Source: Flavobacterium piscisymbiosum (GTDB lineage Bacteria > Bacteroidota > Bacteroidia > Flavobacteriales > Flavobacteriaceae). From it: 64,000 bases of DNA. The translations under genes and the position numbers were made by a program. The notes beneath the pieces were generated by a model. It saw only the letters and a program-made list of their open reading frames with translations, was not told the DNA's origin and searched no databases. Location of the stretch: assembly GCF_020905295.1 (NCBI RefSeq), contig NZ_JAJJMM010000001.1:2852001-2916000 (forward strand), read 5' to 3'. Below are positions 26,691 to 35,599 of this stretch, piece by piece; position 1 is the stretch's first letter, and every line of letters starts with the position of its first letter.

Positions 26691-27712
26691 ACCTTTTCGT
26701 TTAAGATATTTATTAATTTGTCTAAATCTTCACGAAGATGATTAGCCGTAACTACAATTCTGTTTAGATTATTGGCGTTTTCCTGATATTTAAAATTGGC
26801 AATAATGATTTTGTTGGCTTTTAATGTTTCTATCAAATTCTCGTTTTCTAAATAAATCAGAGGATAGGTTTTGTTAAATTTGATACTTTGATTTTTGATT
26901 AACTTTCGATCAATATAATTCAGATTCTCCAGTAATTTTTGATGTTGAGTTTTATAAAGATTTGCTGCATCAGCCAAAGTCTGAACAAAGGCAGGATTCA
27001 TTCCCGCAGCAGAAATAAAAATGTCGAGATTTTTTATTTGATTAATAAAAGAAGCATCACTTGCAATAACGCCACCGCTTAAACCAAATGCTTTTCCTAA
27101 AGACGAAATCATGATTTTTCGTTTGATTGGAAGATCTATTTCAGAATAAATTCCACAGCCATTTTCGCCTAAAATTCCAAACGAATGCGATTCATCAATA
27201 AGAAGCGTAATTTCTTTATGATCAGGAATCGTGGCCAAAATAGACAAATCAATCGCCTTAGTCTGAAACCCTGAAACACCATCAGTTAAAATCGTGATTT
27301 TTTCTGATTGAGAATCTAACAAACGTGGGTTTATATTTCCATTAAAAAAAACAGGCGAACTATCCTTAATCTGAATTGCAGGATGTGTATTCGGAAAGTG
27401 GAAAAAAGAATCTGTTTGTTTTTTTAGTTCATCAATAACGAGTTTACCTGCGAGCATTCCGGAAGAAACCGTAACAGCACTTTCGGCTTTGATATGATGG
27501 GCTAAAAAAGTCTCACCATTTTCATAGGCCGTTAGTTTTATATTGGCACTTCTCGAGCTACCGTAAGTTGTTCCCCAATTCCGAATGTTTTTAATCACCA
27601 ATTCCTGAAACTCCTTATTGGTTGGTAATCCCAAATAAGCCGTTCCTCCAAAATACAAATACTGTTCCTGGTCGATTTCGATAATCCTATCCGGAAATTG
27701 ATTGACATTCAT
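26687..27712 (-). CDS. BioF/KBL-like PLP-dependent acyltransferase or aminotransferase
   Basis: A 341-residue fold type I PLP enzyme resembling the alpha-oxoamine synthases (8-amino-7-oxononanoate synthase, 2-amino-3-ketobutyrate CoA ligase). Matching features are YLGLPTNKEFQELV, GTTYGSSRSA, LLIDESHSFGILGENG (the Asp pairs with the PLP ring N) and ISSLGKAFGLSGG (Lys forms the Schiff base). It is shorter than BioF (about 380-390), and no other biotin gene is nearby. It lies 5 bases from a dipeptide epimerase gene, so a role in amino acid or peptide use is more likely than biotin synthesis (inference). Confidence 0.8.
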   Translation of the reverse strand: MNVNQFPDRIIEIDQEQYLYFGGTAYLGLPTNKEFQELVIKNIRNWGTTYGSSRSANIKLTAYENGETFLAHHIKAESAVTVSSGMLAGKLVIDELKKQTDSFFHFPNTHPAIQIKDSSPVFFNGNINPRLLDSQSEKITILTDGVSGFQTKAIDLSILATIPDHKEITLLIDESHSFGILGENGCGIYSEIDLPIKRKIMISSLGKAFGLSGGVIASDASFINQIKNLDIFISAAGMNPAFVQTLADAANLYKTQHQKLLENLNYIDRKLIKNQSIKFNKTYPLIYLENENLIETLKANKIIIANFKYQENANNLNRIVVTANHLREDLDKLINILNEKV

Positions 27713-27717
27713 AGCTT

Positions 27718-28728
27718 TTATAATAAAGTAACTCCGGTTCCGTCAAGTTCAGAATAATGAATAACACCATTTTTTATTGTTACTCCGGTTGCAATGTCTT
27801 CTGCCAAAAGTAATGCTCCGTCCATGTCTACATAATCCAATTGAGGTAATAAATGTGCAATTGCCGAAATTCCCACAGTCGATTCGGTCATGCAGCCCAC
27901 CATGGTTTTTAAGCCCAGTTTTTTCGCTTCTTCTATCATGCGCTTTCCGGGAGTTAATCCGCCACATTTTACCAGTTTTACATTTACACCATGAAAATGG
28001 TTGAAACATTTGGCAACATCTTCTTCGATAATACAGCTTTCATCAGCAATTACAGGCAGGACAGAATGTTTGAAAACTTCTTTATGCGCTTCCCAATTAT
28101 CGGCTTTCATAGGCTGTTCCAGAAATTCTACGCCTAATTTTTTGAGCTCAATCGCGTTGTTTATCGTCTCTTCAACGCCCCAACCGCAATTGGCATCGAT
28201 TCTAAAAATGGCATTAGTATGTTTTCTGAGTTCCTTTACAATCGCAATATCTTCTTTGGTACCTAATTTTATTTTATAAATTGGCCACGGAAGTTCCTGC
28301 ATTTTCGAAACCATTTTTTCTATCGAAGCAATCCCAATGGTATAATCTGTAAGCGGATTTTTTTCGATTGAATAATTCCATAATTCATACAATTTCTTTC
28401 CTTTCTTGCGTGCGTACAAGTCGTTATGCGCCAAGTCTAAAGCGCACAAAGCAAACATATCGTCTTTTAAATACGGATAGATTTTTGCCCAAAATACTTC
28501 AGGAGTTTCATTTTCGGTCGTTTCAATAATGTTCCTGATTTCTTCTAAATCCTGCATCATCATAGGAACCGTAGTTTTATAATACGGATTTGAAGTAGCT
28601 TCTCCAAAACCCGAGAAACCATCACTTTTGAGTTCGACAATTAACGACGGCTGAAAATCAATTGATTCTCTTGATATAGTGAAAGTATGTTTTAGTTTTA
28701 GATTGTATTCTCTTAAAATTAATTCCAT
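27718..28728 (-). CDS. L-Ala-D/L-Glu-type dipeptide epimerase
   Basis: A 336-residue member of the enolase superfamily, muconate-lactonising subgroup. Catalytic features: K-x-K at residues 152-154 (IYKIKLG), metal ligands D178 (IDANCGW), E204 (FLEQPM) and D229 (IADES), the second general base Lys251 (NVKLVKCGG), and the substrate-binding D-x-D in YVDMDGA near the end. The D-x-D motif is characteristic of enzymes that epimerise dipeptides such as L-Ala-D-Glu from peptidoglycan. It is the first gene of a pair with the BioF-like enzyme. Confidence 0.92.
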   Translation of the reverse strand: MELILREYNLKLKHTFTISRESIDFQPSLIVELKSDGFSGFGEATSNPYYKTTVPMMMQDLEEIRNIIETTENETPEVFWAKIYPYLKDDMFALCALDLAHNDLYARKKGKKLYELWNYSIEKNPLTDYTIGIASIEKMVSKMQELPWPIYKIKLGTKEDIAIVKELRKHTNAIFRIDANCGWGVEETINNAIELKKLGVEFLEQPMKADNWEAHKEVFKHSVLPVIADESCIIEEDVAKCFNHFHGVNVKLVKCGGLTPGKRMIEEAKKLGLKTMVGCMTESTVGISAIAHLLPQLDYVDMDGALLLAEDIATGVTIKNGVIHYSELDGTGVTLL

Positions 28729-28750
28729 AATATTTTTTGATTGTTTTTTA

Positions 28751-29551
28751 TTAATAACCTAGCCAAAGCACTGCTTTTACGAATCCATCCCGCCAGAGTT
28801 TCTCGTTATGTTCGCCGCCTTTTACAATTTTAGACTTGGTAAGATGTAAGCAATAGCAACGTTTTGTATCTAATAAACGTTCCATTTTGGTCATATCTTT
28901 TACCATATCATCACTTTCTTTATCTCCACACAAAAAATAAATTTTGGTTTTTATTTTGGGAGCTTTTTCCGTTAAAGTATAAATGTCATTCGAAAACCAA
29001 AAGGAAGGCGAAAAAACGCCTGCTTTGCCAAATGTTTCGGGATATTTTAGAATGGCATAATATGAAACTAATCCGCCAAGAGAACTTCCGATAATAATAG
29101 TGTTTTTGGCTTTTGGTTTGGTTCTGTAATTTTTGTCGATATGAGGTTTTAATGTTTTTACAATAAAATCAAGATAATTATCGGCATTTCCGCCACCATA
29201 TTTTTCATTTTTAAATGGTGTTAATTCGTCGATGCGTTTTTCATTTCCGTGCTCGATTCCCACTACAATTACCTGGGCTTTCAGGCTATCCAGTTTTTCA
29301 TCGACATTCCATTCTCCGGAATAAGCGGTTTTAGAATCGAATAGATTTTGGGCATCGTGCATATAAATCACGCTATATTTTTTGGCTGTAGCCGAATAAT
29401 CTTTCGGAAGGTAAATCCAGATTTTTTTAGTGGTTTTAAGTTGAGGCGCTTCGATCGTAAAAGTAGATACGTTTTTTGAAGCGGTACTTTCTTGCGCGCT
29501 TGTGACAGAGGTTATCCAAAGCATTATAAAAAAGAAGAATCCTCTAATCAT
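28751..29551 (-). CDS. Exported Fes/IroE-type esterase (alpha/beta hydrolase)
   Basis: The ATG at 29551 gives a 266-residue secreted protein with signal peptide IRGFFFFIMLWITSVTSAQ; the longer frame to 29683 runs across the divergent promoter and was rejected. The esterase D/enterochelin-esterase-like fold shows VIYMHDAQNLFD near the start, the nucleophile elbow IIGSSLGGLVSYYA, and GGEHNEKLWRDG with the probable catalytic His. It may act on siderophore or sugar esters. It ends 22 bases from the epimerase gene on the same strand and may be co-transcribed with it. Confidence 0.85.
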   Translation of the reverse strand: MIRGFFFFIMLWITSVTSAQESTASKNVSTFTIEAPQLKTTKKIWIYLPKDYSATAKKYSVIYMHDAQNLFDSKTAYSGEWNVDEKLDSLKAQVIVVGIEHGNEKRIDELTPFKNEKYGGGNADNYLDFIVKTLKPHIDKNYRTKPKAKNTIIIGSSLGGLVSYYAILKYPETFGKAGVFSPSFWFSNDIYTLTEKAPKIKTKIYFLCGDKESDDMVKDMTKMERLLDTKRCYCLHLTKSKIVKGGEHNEKLWRDGFVKAVLWLGY

Positions 29552-29606
29552 GAGTTCTTTGCATTTTAGATTTAAAAACAATATTTTAGCTAAAAATAAT
29601 AAATTG

Positions 29607-30008
29607 ATGAATACCGAAACAGAAAAGAGAAGTTTACTTTTAGAAATGATTGCTTTTTCTACTGTTGATGGGCATTTGCACAAAAGAGAGTATGATTTTT
29701 TGTGGCTTGTGGCTCAGGAATTAAGCATTGATTTAGCTGTTTTTCATGACTTATTTCATCAGGAAAATCCCCATTCGATTATAAAATCAGAGTTTCAGCG
29801 CATTCAGCAATTCTACAGACTGGCTTTGATCATGTATTGTGACGGTATTTTGCACGAAAAAGAAGCCAAAGCTATTCAGCAAATCGCTATTGAAATGGGT
29901 TTGAATCCAAATGCAACCAAACGCGTTTTGGATTTAATGAAAAACGCACCAAACGCTATTATTGATCCTAATGTTTTATTGAAAGTTTTTCAGGAACAAC
30001 ACAATTAA
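29607..30008 (+). CDS. TerB-like protein
   Basis: A 133-residue helical protein starting at ATG 29607 (MNTETEKRSLL). Earlier in-frame starts overlap the divergent esterase gene. LLEMIAFSTVDGHLHKREYDFLW and LIMYCDGILHEKEAKAIQQIA are two paired acidic helices, each with an E/D-x-x-D-G-x-x-x-x-x-E layout. This is the TerB/TerB-like metal-binding pattern of tellurite-resistance-related proteins. No other ter gene is nearby, so a tellurite role cannot be claimed. Its stop overlaps the uvrB stop by 4 bases. Confidence 0.8.
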   Translation: MNTETEKRSLLLEMIAFSTVDGHLHKREYDFLWLVAQELSIDLAVFHDLFHQENPHSIIKSEFQRIQQFYRLALIMYCDGILHEKEAKAIQQIAIEMGLNPNATKRVLDLMKNAPNAIIDPNVLLKVFQEQHN

Positions 30009-31996
30009 GCCAATTGTTCCTGTAGTTTTTTGATATCGTCACGCAACTTAGCCGCTTGTAAAAAGTCCAGTTCTTTTGCTGCTTTCTCCATAGATTTACG
30101 TTTCTCACGAATCATTTTTTCTAATTCTGTTTTCGATAAATAAGCCGTTTCCGGTTCTGCAGCAACAGATAATGTATGACCCAATTCGTATTCTACCAAA
30201 GGATTTTTAGTAAAAGCACTTTCGATTTTTTTGTTTAAAGCCTGTGGCGTAATGCCGTGCTCTGTATTATAATTGATCTGTTTGGTTCTGCGATAATCTG
30301 TTTCATCTATTGTTCGTTGCATACTTGCCGTAACTTTATCGGCATACAAAATGGCTTTTCCGTTCAGGTTTCTTGCCGCGCGACCAATAGTTTGTGTTAG
30401 AGATCTGTGATTACGAAGAAAACCTTCTTTATCAGCATCTAAAATCGCAACTAGCGAAACCTCGGGTAAATCAAGACCTTCACGAAGCAAGTTTACTCCA
30501 ATCAAAACATCAAAAATACCTTTTCGTAAATCCTGCATGATTTCGATACGTTCCAGCGTATCTACTTCAGAATGTATATAACGACAACGAATGTTTACTT
30601 TAGTCAAATATTTGGCTAGTTCTTCGGCCATTCTTTTAGTCAGTGTGGTCACTAAAACTCTTTCGTCCAATTCGCAACGCACCTGAATTTCTTCGATTAA
30701 ATCATCAATTTGATTCAAACTTGGTCTTACTTCGATAACTGGATCTAATAATCCCGTTGGGCGAATAATTTGTTCTACATAAACACCATCTGTTTTTTGT
30801 AATTCGTAATCTGCCGGAGTTGCAGATACATAAATTACCTGATTTTGGATGGCTTCAAACTCTTCAAATTTCAAAGGTCTGTTGTCCATTGCCGCAGGTA
30901 AACGAAAACCGTACTCCACCAGATTTTCTTTACGGCTTCTGTCGCCTCCGTACATGGCGTGAACCTGAGAAACGGTTACGTGACTTTCATCTACAATCAT
31001 CAAATAATCACTCGGGAAATAATCTAATAAACAGAACGGTCTTGTTCCGGCTTGTCTTCCGTCAAGGTATCTTGAATAATTTTCGATTCCGGAGCAATAA
31101 CCTAATTCGCGAATCATTTCTAAGTCGAAATTGGTACGTTCTTCTAAACGTTTTGCTTCTAAGTGTTTTCCTATTTCTTTAAAATAATCGACTTGTTTTA
31201 CCAAATCCTGCTGAATTTCCCAAATGGCACCTTGCAGTACATCCGGAGAAGTCACAAACATATTAGCGGGATAAATAGTAAGTCTTTTAAATTTTTCTAT
31301 GACTTGTGAGGTCTTCACATCAAAGGATTCTATTTCTTCGATTTCATCTCCAAAAAAGTGAATTCTGTAAGCGTCATCGGCATAACTTGGATATACTTCA
31401 ACTGTATCGCCTTTAATCCTGAAAGTTCCCGGATTAAAATCGGCCTCAGTTCTTGCGTATAAACTTTGAACCAGACTATGAAGTAATTTCGTTCTCGAAA
31501 TAACCTGATCTCTGGTTATTTCAATTACATTTTTTTTAAATTCAACCGGATTCCCAATACCATATAAACACGAAACAGAAGCGACAACTAAAACGTCCCG
31601 ACGTCCTGAAAGGAGCGAAGAAGTCGTGCTTAAACGCATCTTTTCGAGCTCTTCGTTGATAGATAAATCTTTTTCGATAAAAACCCCTGTTACAGGCATA
31701 AAAGCTTCGGGTTGGTAATAATCATAGTAAGAAACGAAATATTCTACCGCATTATTCGGGAAAAATTGTTTGAACTCAGAATATAATTGGGCTGCCAAAG
31801 TTTTATTGTGGGCCAAAACCAATGTAGGTCTTTGTACTTCCTGAATAACATTCGCAACAGTAAATGTTTTTCCGGATCCGGTAACGCCTAATAATGTCTG
31901 ATACTTTTCGCCATCGATTACGCCTTGCGAAAGTTTTTCGATTGCTTGTGGCTGATCACCTTTTGGACTATACTCTGAGGATACTTGGAAATTCAT
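30005..31996 (-). CDS. uvrB: Excinuclease ABC subunit B
   Basis: A 663-residue nucleotide-excision-repair helicase. Walker A is GVTGSGKTFTVA (about residues 38-49). The damage-probing beta-hairpin region has YYDYYQPEAF, motif II is IVDESHVT, and the C-terminal UVR motif (KAAKELDFLQAAKLRDDI) contacts UvrC. Full length for the family, with all helicase motifs in place. It acts with UvrA and UvrC, which are not in the window. Confidence 0.97.
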   Translation of the reverse strand: MNFQVSSEYSPKGDQPQAIEKLSQGVIDGEKYQTLLGVTGSGKTFTVANVIQEVQRPTLVLAHNKTLAAQLYSEFKQFFPNNAVEYFVSYYDYYQPEAFMPVTGVFIEKDLSINEELEKMRLSTTSSLLSGRRDVLVVASVSCLYGIGNPVEFKKNVIEITRDQVISRTKLLHSLVQSLYARTEADFNPGTFRIKGDTVEVYPSYADDAYRIHFFGDEIEEIESFDVKTSQVIEKFKRLTIYPANMFVTSPDVLQGAIWEIQQDLVKQVDYFKEIGKHLEAKRLEERTNFDLEMIRELGYCSGIENYSRYLDGRQAGTRPFCLLDYFPSDYLMIVDESHVTVSQVHAMYGGDRSRKENLVEYGFRLPAAMDNRPLKFEEFEAIQNQVIYVSATPADYELQKTDGVYVEQIIRPTGLLDPVIEVRPSLNQIDDLIEEIQVRCELDERVLVTTLTKRMAEELAKYLTKVNIRCRYIHSEVDTLERIEIMQDLRKGIFDVLIGVNLLREGLDLPEVSLVAILDADKEGFLRNHRSLTQTIGRAARNLNGKAILYADKVTASMQRTIDETDYRRTKQINYNTEHGITPQALNKKIESAFTKNPLVEYELGHTLSVAAEPETAYLSKTELEKMIREKRKSMEKAAKELDFLQAAKLRDDIKKLQEQLA

Positions 31997-32142
31997 TTTT
32001 GAAGGATGAAAAAATTAGTTTTGTAAAGATACAAAGTTTGAATTCTATATAAAAGCTAAAAAAATGTTGCCACGACCCGAACGATATCGAACAAGCGAAG
32101 CAATTAAAAGAATTGCATGAATTTTTGTTATTATTTATTTTG

Positions 32143-32229
32143 TTTCACGCAGATTTAAAAAGATTTGAGCAGATTTATTTTGATTATATCTGCGCAGATC
32201 CGCTTAAATATTTTTAAATCTGCGTGAAA
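32143..32229. repeat. Long inverted repeat between uvrB and a hydrolase gene
   Basis: Arms TTTCACGCAGATTTAAAAA / TTTTTAAATCTGCGTGAAA (32143-32161, 32211-32229), with an inner AGCAGAT / ATCTGCG part. It can fold into a hairpin of about 85 bases downstream of the 32273 gene and may end its transcript. No ORF seen from 31997 to 32272. Confidence 0.65.
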
Positions 32230-32272
32230 AACTCTTCATCTAATTATATTGATTAGAATGCACTTTATCAAA

Positions 32273-33211
32273 TTATTCTAAAAAATTAATCATCGCATCA
32301 TTTACAATTTTTGACTGATCGATGGATAAAAAATGGCCTGCGTCTTTTATGATTTGCGTTTTGCTTTTGATTAAATATTTATCTGCTCTTTCCAGACTTT
32401 CTTCGGAATTAATGACATCGTGATCACCAATTAAAACCAAAATTGGATTGGTGATCGATTTTAATTCATCATCAGAAAAAGGATGCATTTTGAGCATACT
32501 GGAATTTGATTTTGCATATTTATTGGCCAGATAAAATTGTCGTTTATAAACCGCGCTAATTTTTTCAGGATGAGTAGAAAACGTATTTAATGTTTTTCCG
32601 AATTTCTTTTCACTTGGGAATAATTTAAGCATTAAAGCAGAAGTTGTTTTACCTACTTTATCTATAAATTTAAAGGTTTGCGCCGGACTTAACAATACTA
32701 TTTTATCGATTGAATTTCCTTTTTGAGTGGCTAATAAAGTAGCAATCCAGCCGCCGCGGGAAGCAGCGACGATATCGAATTTCTTTAATTTATAATGATC
32801 GAAAATTTCGTTGTATAAAATCACGATTTCGTCTGAGGAAAGTGATTTTGAAGTTAATGTGGATTTTCCGGGTTCCATCATAAAATCGATCGCGTATATG
32901 CGATGATTTTTGGCTAACGGTTTTATATTGGGATACCACATTGTAGAACTGGCGTCCATTCCGTGAAGTAAAACCAGATCTTTTCCGTTTTTAGGACCCG
33001 CCATTATAACGTGGGCAGTTCCGTAAGTGGTTTTTATATTTTCTTCGGAATAGGGAATATCCCAAAGTTTTAAGGCTTTGTCGTAAGAACTGATATAAGC
33101 TTGTTTTTCGCTTTTGGTTTTGAAAATGTAATCGTCAAATTTTGCATTTTTTGTTGAAGAACAACCGGTAATTACAAGTAATATCAGTATTCTAAAGTAT
33201 ATTTTTGGCAT
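32273..33211 (-). CDS. Alpha/beta-hydrolase lipoprotein
   Basis: A 312-residue lipoprotein from ATG 33211 (a TTG start at 33226 was rejected): MPKIYFRILILLVITGCSS has the lipobox ITGC. The alpha/beta-hydrolase fold shows LVLLHGMDASSTMWYPNI (oxyanion region), nucleophile elbow VAASRGGW, an Asp in LVLIGDHDVI and the catalytic His in DAGHFLSI. The elbow is A-x-S-x-G rather than G-x-S-x-G. Substrate unknown; it would act at the cell envelope. Confidence 0.88.
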   Translation of the reverse strand: MPKIYFRILILLVITGCSSTKNAKFDDYIFKTKSEKQAYISSYDKALKLWDIPYSEENIKTTYGTAHVIMAGPKNGKDLVLLHGMDASSTMWYPNIKPLAKNHRIYAIDFMMEPGKSTLTSKSLSSDEIVILYNEIFDHYKLKKFDIVAASRGGWIATLLATQKGNSIDKIVLLSPAQTFKFIDKVGKTTSALMLKLFPSEKKFGKTLNTFSTHPEKISAVYKRQFYLANKYAKSNSSMLKMHPFSDDELKSITNPILVLIGDHDVINSEESLERADKYLIKSKTQIIKDAGHFLSIDQSKIVNDAMINFLE

Positions 33212-33293
33212 AGTAATAAAATTCAATTTACTCTTAAAGGTACGGAAATTGCGTATCGAAAAAGTATCAGAATTTTATTTTAAAGTATTATAA

Positions 33294-33491
33294 TTATAAT
33301 GTTTTTCTTTTCCAGTTTTCAATTTTATTCTTCATTTCATTATGAGAATAAAATTCGTCATTTTGAATTTCATTTTCTGAAATCATAATGTCGTTATTGT
33401 ATATGTCTGAATTACTTACGGATGTAGATAAATTATCATCAATTTTTGAAATTTCATAGTTCAAAAGTTTTTTTGATTTAAGAGAATTCAT
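33294..33491 (-). CDS. Small Asn/Ser/Lys-rich protein, unknown
   Basis: ATG 33491 gives 65 residues starting MNSLKSKKLLNYEISK. It lies 11 bases past the rlmF stop and may be co-transcribed. The longer frame to 33542 would overlap rlmF by 41 bases. No domain is visible. It could be a real small protein or chance in AT-rich DNA. Confidence 0.4.
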   Translation of the reverse strand: MNSLKSKKLLNYEISKIDDNLSTSVSNSDIYNNDIMISENEIQNDEFYSHNEMKNKIENWKRKTL

Positions 33492-33501
33492 ATTATAAAT
33501 A

Positions 33502-34458
33502 TTACTCAATTTCAAATTTCCACGCCTTTTGCTGGCTTTCACTTAAAAAAGTCCAGGCTACAATACGGCTTGTTTTTTGGCCTTGAGCCATATCAATAGT
33601 TTTGATTGAAGAGGCATTTACTTTATTTAGTGTTTTGTAAATGCTCGAAAGATTTTCTCTTTTTGAAACCAAAGTAGTGAACCACAGAGTTTGCATGGCA
33701 AATTTTGCACTTTCGTAAATCATTTGGGTTACAAAACCAATTTCTCCGCCATCGCACCATAATTCGGCATTGTGGCCTCCGAAATTTAAAACCGGATTTG
33801 TTTTTTTTCTTTCTTTGGTTAAATTCGAAACTTTACGAACGGTGCTTTGATTCGCATCTTCGGCAGAAGAATGAAAAGGCGGATTACACATCGTGAAGGT
33901 AAAACGATCTTCGGGTGTGATGATGTTTTTGAAAATAAAGCGTGATTCGGTTTGTTGCTGTAAACTTATAGCGTCAATCAATTTTGGATTTGCCTCGATG
34001 ATTTTACTGCAATTTTCGATTGCTTTTTCGTCGATATCAGTTCCTACGAAACTCCAGTCGTAAATAGCATTTCCTAAAATAGGGTAGATGCAATTGGCTC
34101 CGGTTCCTATGTCTAAACCTAAAACTGAAGATCCTTGCGGAATGATTCCGTTGTTGGTTTCGGCCAGTAAATCAGCTAAGTAATGAATATAGTCGGTTCT
34201 TCCCGGAATGGGTGGGCAAAGATAATTTTTAGGAATATCCCAGTTTTGTATGTCGTAATAAGTTTGCAGTAATGCTTTGTTAAGCGCTTTTACAGCCAAT
34301 GGATTACTGAAATCGATTGTTTCAATTCCGTGGATGTTGATCGCAACGTATGCTTTTAGTTCTGGACAATTCGCGATAAGAAGTTCGAAATCATAACGGG
34401 AACGGTGAAGATTTCGAGGATGTAAATTGTTTTTTTCGGAATTGTCTATTTCTTTCAT
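33502..34458 (-). CDS. rlmF: 23S rRNA (adenine(1618)-N6)-methyltransferase
   Basis: An SAM-dependent methyltransferase of the RlmF (YbiN) family that modifies A1618 of 23S rRNA. Opening LHPRNLHRSRYDFELLI, then FSNPLAVKALNKALL, NYLCPPIPGRTDYIHYLADLL, SAM motif I (LGLDIGTGANCIYP) and the N6-adenine motif MCNPPFHSS are all classic for this family. The ATG at 34458 (318 residues) is preferred; one at 34488 adds ten residues. Confidence 0.93.
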   Translation of the reverse strand: MKEIDNSEKNNLHPRNLHRSRYDFELLIANCPELKAYVAINIHGIETIDFSNPLAVKALNKALLQTYYDIQNWDIPKNYLCPPIPGRTDYIHYLADLLAETNNGIIPQGSSVLGLDIGTGANCIYPILGNAIYDWSFVGTDIDEKAIENCSKIIEANPKLIDAISLQQQTESRFIFKNIITPEDRFTFTMCNPPFHSSAEDANQSTVRKVSNLTKERKKTNPVLNFGGHNAELWCDGGEIGFVTQMIYESAKFAMQTLWFTTLVSKRENLSSIYKTLNKVNASSIKTIDMAQGQKTSRIVAWTFLSESQQKAWKFEIE

Positions 34459-34519
34459 TTTTCTGAATTTCCGTGCAAAGATAGTCATTCTTTTTGCGGC
34501 AAATGATAATTATGAAAAC

Positions 34520-34605
34520 GATTGCCCTAGCCCTGATGGAAGCGGCATCCTTTTGTGCCGTTGTTCGGCACAAAAGATAAAGTGGACAGCAGGAATAGCT
34601 TCTGA
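34520..34605 (+). ncRNA. Flavo-1-like structured RNA motif (copy 3)
   Basis: CTAGCCCTGATGGAAGCGGC, then ATC[C]TTTTGTGCC, a GTTGTT-type loop, GGCACAAAAGAT, AAAGTGGACAGC, AGGAATAGCT. The central helix has 12 base pairs with one bulged C. It lies just upstream of rlmF on the opposite strand. An AT-rich inverted repeat (see 34662-34808) follows. Confidence 0.6.
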
Positions 34606-34661
34606 AAATAATACTAAAGTTTAAAATTTCAATACTAAAAATCCCAATTCCAAATGTGAAT

Positions 34662-34808
34662 TTAAACACATAGAGACATAGATTTTCTGTTGTTATTTTT
34701 AGGATACAAAAAAAAGCTCGCTTTTTCACATAGCTTGCTATTGTGATTTAAAGTTAGAGTGAAACGACTTTTTTATAGATTTTAAACTATGTTTCTATGT
34801 GTTTAAAT
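34662..34808. repeat. Inverted repeat of the AAACACATAGAnACATAG type
   Basis: ATTTAAACACATAGAGACAT near 34662 is mirrored by ATGTTTCTATGTGTTTAAAT ending near 34808. This leaves the rlmF-thiN gap (34459-34841) without a gene. Confidence 0.55.
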
Positions 34809-34841
34809 GAAATTTTTGAGCCTTTTATTCGAATGAAATGA

Positions 34842-35504
34842 TTAATCCATACATTCCATTAACAATAAATCACCATCGGTATGGGTGATGCTGACCAAAC
34901 CATCCTGAAGAACAGCATTGCTGCTGCCGGTTCGATAACCAATTGTTAAGGTGTCGTTTTTTAATGGATATAATAAATTGGTAGAATTAATTCCGTTAAC
35001 AACGCCAATTGGAATCAATGAAATAGGCGTTTTTGCGGTATACCATTTCTCGAATTTATTGGGTAACAAGAATATTTTTGAATGATCGTCGAGAATAACA
35101 ATTTTAAGCAAATTGCGGTAACGAACGATATTGGTAAGGTTTGTAATGGTGTGATCGGCACGTTTTCCGGTGGCCCAAACTACGTTTACGGCAGGAATTT
35201 TTCTGGCGATCAGGTAATCAAATGCTTTTTCTAAATCGGTTTTATCCTGATCGGGAGTATGCACGATTTCGATAGGATATTGGGATGTTTTGTAGATTTC
35301 GGGATCAAAACCACGATCGAAATCACCCAAAAGCACGTCGACTTTTATTCCTAAATCAATCACTCTTTCTATGGCAGAATCGAGCACAATAACCAATGGC
35401 GACCATTCGAGCAATTGTCCTAATAATTCAGGATTGCATGCTGCTCCGTTGGCAATAATTAAAGCGGGTTCCTGGTCGTCGCGTACGATATGGTGTGAAG
35501 ACAT
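34842..35504 (-). CDS. Thiamine pyrophosphokinase
   Basis: A 220-residue enzyme of the TPK (ThiN) family that makes thiamine diphosphate from thiamine and ATP in the cytosol. The catalytic N-terminal domain shows IANGAACNPELL, LLGDFDRG (usual form GDFDS) and TPDQDKTDLEKAFDYL, with the conserved D-x-T-D. WATGKRADHTITNL matches the family's G-x-R-x-D-H segment. The C-terminal beta-domain ends in TGSSNAV. No thiamine synthesis genes adjoin, so it probably uses salvaged or separately made thiamine. Confidence 0.9.
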   Translation of the reverse strand: MSSHHIVRDDQEPALIIANGAACNPELLGQLLEWSPLVIVLDSAIERVIDLGIKVDVLLGDFDRGFDPEIYKTSQYPIEIVHTPDQDKTDLEKAFDYLIARKIPAVNVVWATGKRADHTITNLTNIVRYRNLLKIVILDDHSKIFLLPNKFEKWYTAKTPISLIPIGVVNGINSTNLLYPLKNDTLTIGYRTGSSNAVLQDGLVSITHTDGDLLLMECMD

Positions 35505-35599
35505 TTAGTTTCTGATTTGAAATGTGCTGCAAATGTACGAAAGGAAAGGATTTTAGAGGTTAGATTTTAGATTTTAGATTTTTTTATCGTTGTGATGTT

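Noticed and set aside
26687..27712. Calling the PLP enzyme bioF
   Set aside because: It is shorter than BioF and its neighbour is a dipeptide epimerase; no biotin genes occur nearby.
29502..29606. Upstream extension of the TerB-like gene
   Set aside because: Would overlap the divergent esterase start and its promoter; ATG 29607 begins the conserved part.
29607..30008. Tellurite-resistance or phage-defence ter cluster
   Set aside because: Only a lone TerB-like gene is present; no TerC, TerD, TerY or kinase genes adjoin.
34391..34729. 112-codon minus-strand frame overlapping the rlmF start
   Set aside because: It covers the Flavo-1-like motif and an inverted repeat and shows no domain; shadow of non-coding DNA.
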